Shown one piece after another: positions 7,391 through 9,175 of a stretch of DNA of 9,175 nt. Source of the stretch: Bacteriovoracaceae bacterium (GTDB lineage: Bacteria; Bdellovibrionota; Bacteriovoracia; Bacteriovoracales; Bacteriovoracaceae). Positions within the stretch are counted from its first letter, which is position 1. Each line of letters opens with the position of its first letter. The stretch is taken from NCBI GenBank assembly GCA_947448095.1, contig CANFNN010000097.1:1-9175 (forward strand), read 5' to 3'. The position numbers and the translations under genes were made by a program. The notes beneath the pieces were generated by a model. The model ran no database searches, had not been told where the DNA came from, and worked only from the letters and a program-made list of their open reading frames with translations.

Positions 7391-8461
7391 ATGGATATTA
7401 TATTTAGCTCAATGGGATCCTCCTCTCAACCGATAGGTATTGAGAAACATTGGGATTTTATGAAATCAGAAAATGAAAAAACAGTAAGCTTGCCGATCAA
7501 AGATTTGGCAAAAAAAATCATCTGTGATGGTCATCTCTTTTTATGTTCAAAAGAGGGGCGCAAATTTTATTTGATGAAGCCCGGAATTATGATCGATGAA
7601 TCTTTTATCAAAAAACACGCTACTAATAATACCATCTTCGAATACTCCCAAGTCACTAACACTGTAGTGACTGCTCAGTTCACTACACTTTTTCGAGAAT
7701 TAAAATATCTGCAATTCGAAAAAGATCTTCGAATAAAAAGTCAGGATATCGTTGCCTTTTTTAAGGCGACATTTGAAAAAGATGTGCACTTTTTAAGTTT
7801 CGCCATGGCTTGCTACAACGAGTTTTGTGCTCTTTCGATTGAAGATTTAAAAAGAATGCATGAGACGGATCTACATCTATTTAGAAAGTCTCTGTATTCC
7901 GCGGCTTTTGCAGTAATCATTGGTTTTACGAATGATTTTTATCACTACTCGATGATCAAAGATTTTTATAATTTAACTCTAGGGTTAGATCTTGGCCTGT
8001 GTGAATCTCATTATAGTTATTTTGTAGCTGAAGCTTGTAATCGAGAAAATCAGTCACCAGGAACTGGGCTTCTTTGGATGAAAAATGAAGGCGCCAGCGA
8101 TTTAGAAGTGGACGTCTTTTTAAATCATCCCTTAAGGGGTCACAAGTTTTTCCAAGATCACTCAGAAATATTTGCTTATCCTGAATTAATCGAAGTTGTC
8201 TTGTATCAACATGAGCTTTCCAGTGGAAAAGGTTTCCCGCGTGGTATTCCTAAAGGTCAGGTTTCAAGTTGGGAAGCTGTAGTCATATTGGCGAGTTCCT
8301 TAGTTGATATTAGTGATAATTATAAATTTGAATCCTCTGTCATGGACTTCATTTATTCTTTTGAAAACCAAAAGCTTTCTGATCTTCCTATTCACCGCGT
8401 TTACAAAAAGCTTTGCATGGGACTTGGAGATATTTTTAAAATCAAGGAGAATGCAGGCTAA
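7391..8461 (+). CDS. Degenerate HD-GYP-like domain protein
   Basis: This 356-residue, soluble-looking protein has an N-terminal part (about 24-150) of unclear fold, beginning 'VSLPIKDLAKKII', loosely like the domain found ahead of many HD-GYP proteins. The C-terminal half matches the order of HD-GYP motifs, but with losses. The metal-binding HD dyad (usually HDIGK) reads LDLGL at 199-203, so the His is gone and D200 remains. The HP..G motif is kept as H246-P247-L-R-G250. HHE reads QHE (H274-E275). GYP reads GKGFP with F282 in place of Tyr. A trailing SLVDI (303-307) fits the usual 'aD' segment. HD-GYP proteins hydrolyse cyclic di-GMP; loss of the HD histidine argues that this one is not a normal phosphodiesterase and may bind ligand or partners instead. 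The start is uncertain: ATG 7391 lacks a clear ribosome site, and ATG 7412 and ATG 7460 are in-frame alternatives. It overlaps the next gene by one base. Confidence 0.7.
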   Translation: MDIIFSSMGSSSQPIGIEKHWDFMKSENEKTVSLPIKDLAKKIICDGHLFLCSKEGRKFYLMKPGIMIDESFIKKHATNNTIFEYSQVTNTVVTAQFTTLFRELKYLQFEKDLRIKSQDIVAFFKATFEKDVHFLSFAMACYNEFCALSIEDLKRMHETDLHLFRKSLYSAAFAVIIGFTNDFYHYSMIKDFYNLTLGLDLGLCESHYSYFVAEACNRENQSPGTGLLWMKNEGASDLEVDVFLNHPLRGHKFFQDHSEIFAYPELIEVVLYQHELSSGKGFPRGIPKGQVSSWEAVVILASSLVDISDNYKFESSVMDFIYSFENQKLSDLPIHRVYKKLCMGLGDIFKIKENAG

Positions 8462-8463
8462 TG
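8444..8463 (+). promoter_or_regulatory. Ribosome binding site and stop/start overlap (TAATG)
   Basis: AAGGAG (8444-8449) lies inside the last codons of the HD-GYP-like gene. The stop TAA (8459-8461) shares its last A with the ATG at 8461. The spacing to that ATG is 11 bases, slightly long. Another ATG at 8451 is out of frame and stops within six codons, so 8461 is the start. The arrangement suggests translational coupling of the two genes. Confidence 0.7.
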
Positions 8464-9175
8464 GCTAAAACCCAGATTGCCATTCTTAACCTTGCAGGAG
8501 CTCTCTCAACGGAGTTGGCTTCTTACTTTGCCCGCAAGCAAATCATTCTTATTGATCCAGTGAATGATTCTTCCAAGCATGCGTGGACGCATCTCTTAGT
8601 TAAAGATATGCAAGATTGTACTGACGTTCGTAACACCTATCAAACGGTTGAAAATGATATAAAAATCATTTCCCTCACGGCCGTGAATGATCTCCAGCAA
8701 TTCATGAATTCGAATGGAAAACTGATTTTTCATGAAATGTGGATGAAAAATAGTTTGGGGCCGTTTATTTTGGACAAATTCCTCCAGGAGTACGGTGGCA
8801 TTGCTTTAGATGACAATTATCCGACTTTTAAAGAGAAGGGATCGTTCATCATTACTAATCCTTTTAATACTGGTGAGTATCTTGACCGAATGGTTCAAAG
8901 CGCATATCTCGATGGTATTAGTGGTCTTTCTATAAAAACTTTTTTTGATCATCTCGTCATGTATCTGACGGGACTTAAAACGAAGGGAAAATTAGGGATG
9001 CCAATTGAAGTTATGTACGGATATTTTGAGGATGTTTTTGGTGTTCAGCTTCATTTCTTCACCAAAGATTTAATCCTCGAAGATGTCACTTCAAGTCTTT
9101 CAAGCGAGATTTCTAAACAAGCCGAAAAATACCTTCTCAATATTGCCGTTCAATCGAGTGACTTTTTTGACTTCA
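8461..9175 (+). CDS. Unrecognised protein, N-terminal 238 residues (cut by right edge)
   Basis: The frame from ATG 8461 is open to the end of the window, so at least 238 residues are encoded and the C-terminus is missing. The N-terminus, IAILNLAGALSTELASYF followed by a short strand (IILIDP) and an acid-rich helix, has the look of a Rossmann-type first beta-alpha-beta unit, with a loose G-A-x-x-x-x-L pattern rather than a strict GxGxxG. A later stretch (about 110-200) contains YGGIALDDNYPTF, ITNPFNTGEYLDRM and KGKLGMPIEVMYGYFEDVFG. These look like conserved, folded-domain sequence, but I cannot tie them to a named family. There is no signal peptide or membrane segment, so it is probably cytoplasmic. 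It is coupled to the degenerate HD-GYP-like gene, which suggests a shared role in signalling or regulation; that is inference from position only. Confidence 0.75.
   Translation, partial: MAKTQIAILNLAGALSTELASYFARKQIILIDPVNDSSKHAWTHLLVKDMQDCTDVRNTYQTVENDIKIISLTAVNDLQQFMNSNGKLIFHEMWMKNSLGPFILDKFLQEYGGIALDDNYPTFKEKGSFIITNPFNTGEYLDRMVQSAYLDGISGLSIKTFFDHLVMYLTGLKTKGKLGMPIEVMYGYFEDVFGVQLHFFTKDLILEDVTSSLSSEISKQAEKYLLNIAVQSSDFFDF

Overview
The window comes from an AT-rich bacterial chromosome. It is densely coded, with Gram-negative-type features: a lipoprotein binding protein, an inner-membrane peptide transporter and short intergenic gaps. The low GC (about 40% by eye), the gene style and the degenerate HD-GYP-like protein remind me of the predatory Bdellovibrio/Bacteriovorax group. 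That placement is an impression, not a demonstration. No mobile elements, RNA genes, CRISPR arrays or phage genes are visible.

Layout. (1) Bases 1-472 hold the C-terminal end of an unrecognised protein cut by the left edge. (2) Bases 473-597 are a short control region. (3) Bases 598-5895 are one tight plus-strand operon for a complete peptide-type ABC importer. It encodes a lipoprotein solute-binding protein, two permeases (DppB/OppB and DppC/OppC type) and a single 575-residue protein that fuses the two ATPases. The gaps are 9, 10 and 2 bases. (4) Bases 5867-7327 on the minus strand encode a sodium:solute symporter family protein. Its 3' end overlaps the ATPase gene by 29 bases in convergent orientation. 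(5) Bases 7328-7390 are a 63-base divergent intergenic region. (6) Bases 7391-8461 on the plus strand encode a 356-residue protein whose C-terminal half reads as a degenerate HD-GYP domain. (7) From base 8461 to the right edge runs an unrecognised gene whose ATG overlaps the preceding stop by one base.

How the parts may work together. The importer genes form a self-sufficient peptide uptake system: capture at the membrane surface, a two-permease channel and a two-site ATP motor. The symporter is a second, separately transcribed uptake protein. The last two genes look translationally coupled, and the degenerate HD-GYP protein may act as a regulatory or binding protein rather than a phosphodiesterase. 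Most of the window is ordinary. The pair at 7391-9175 is the part least explained by known families.
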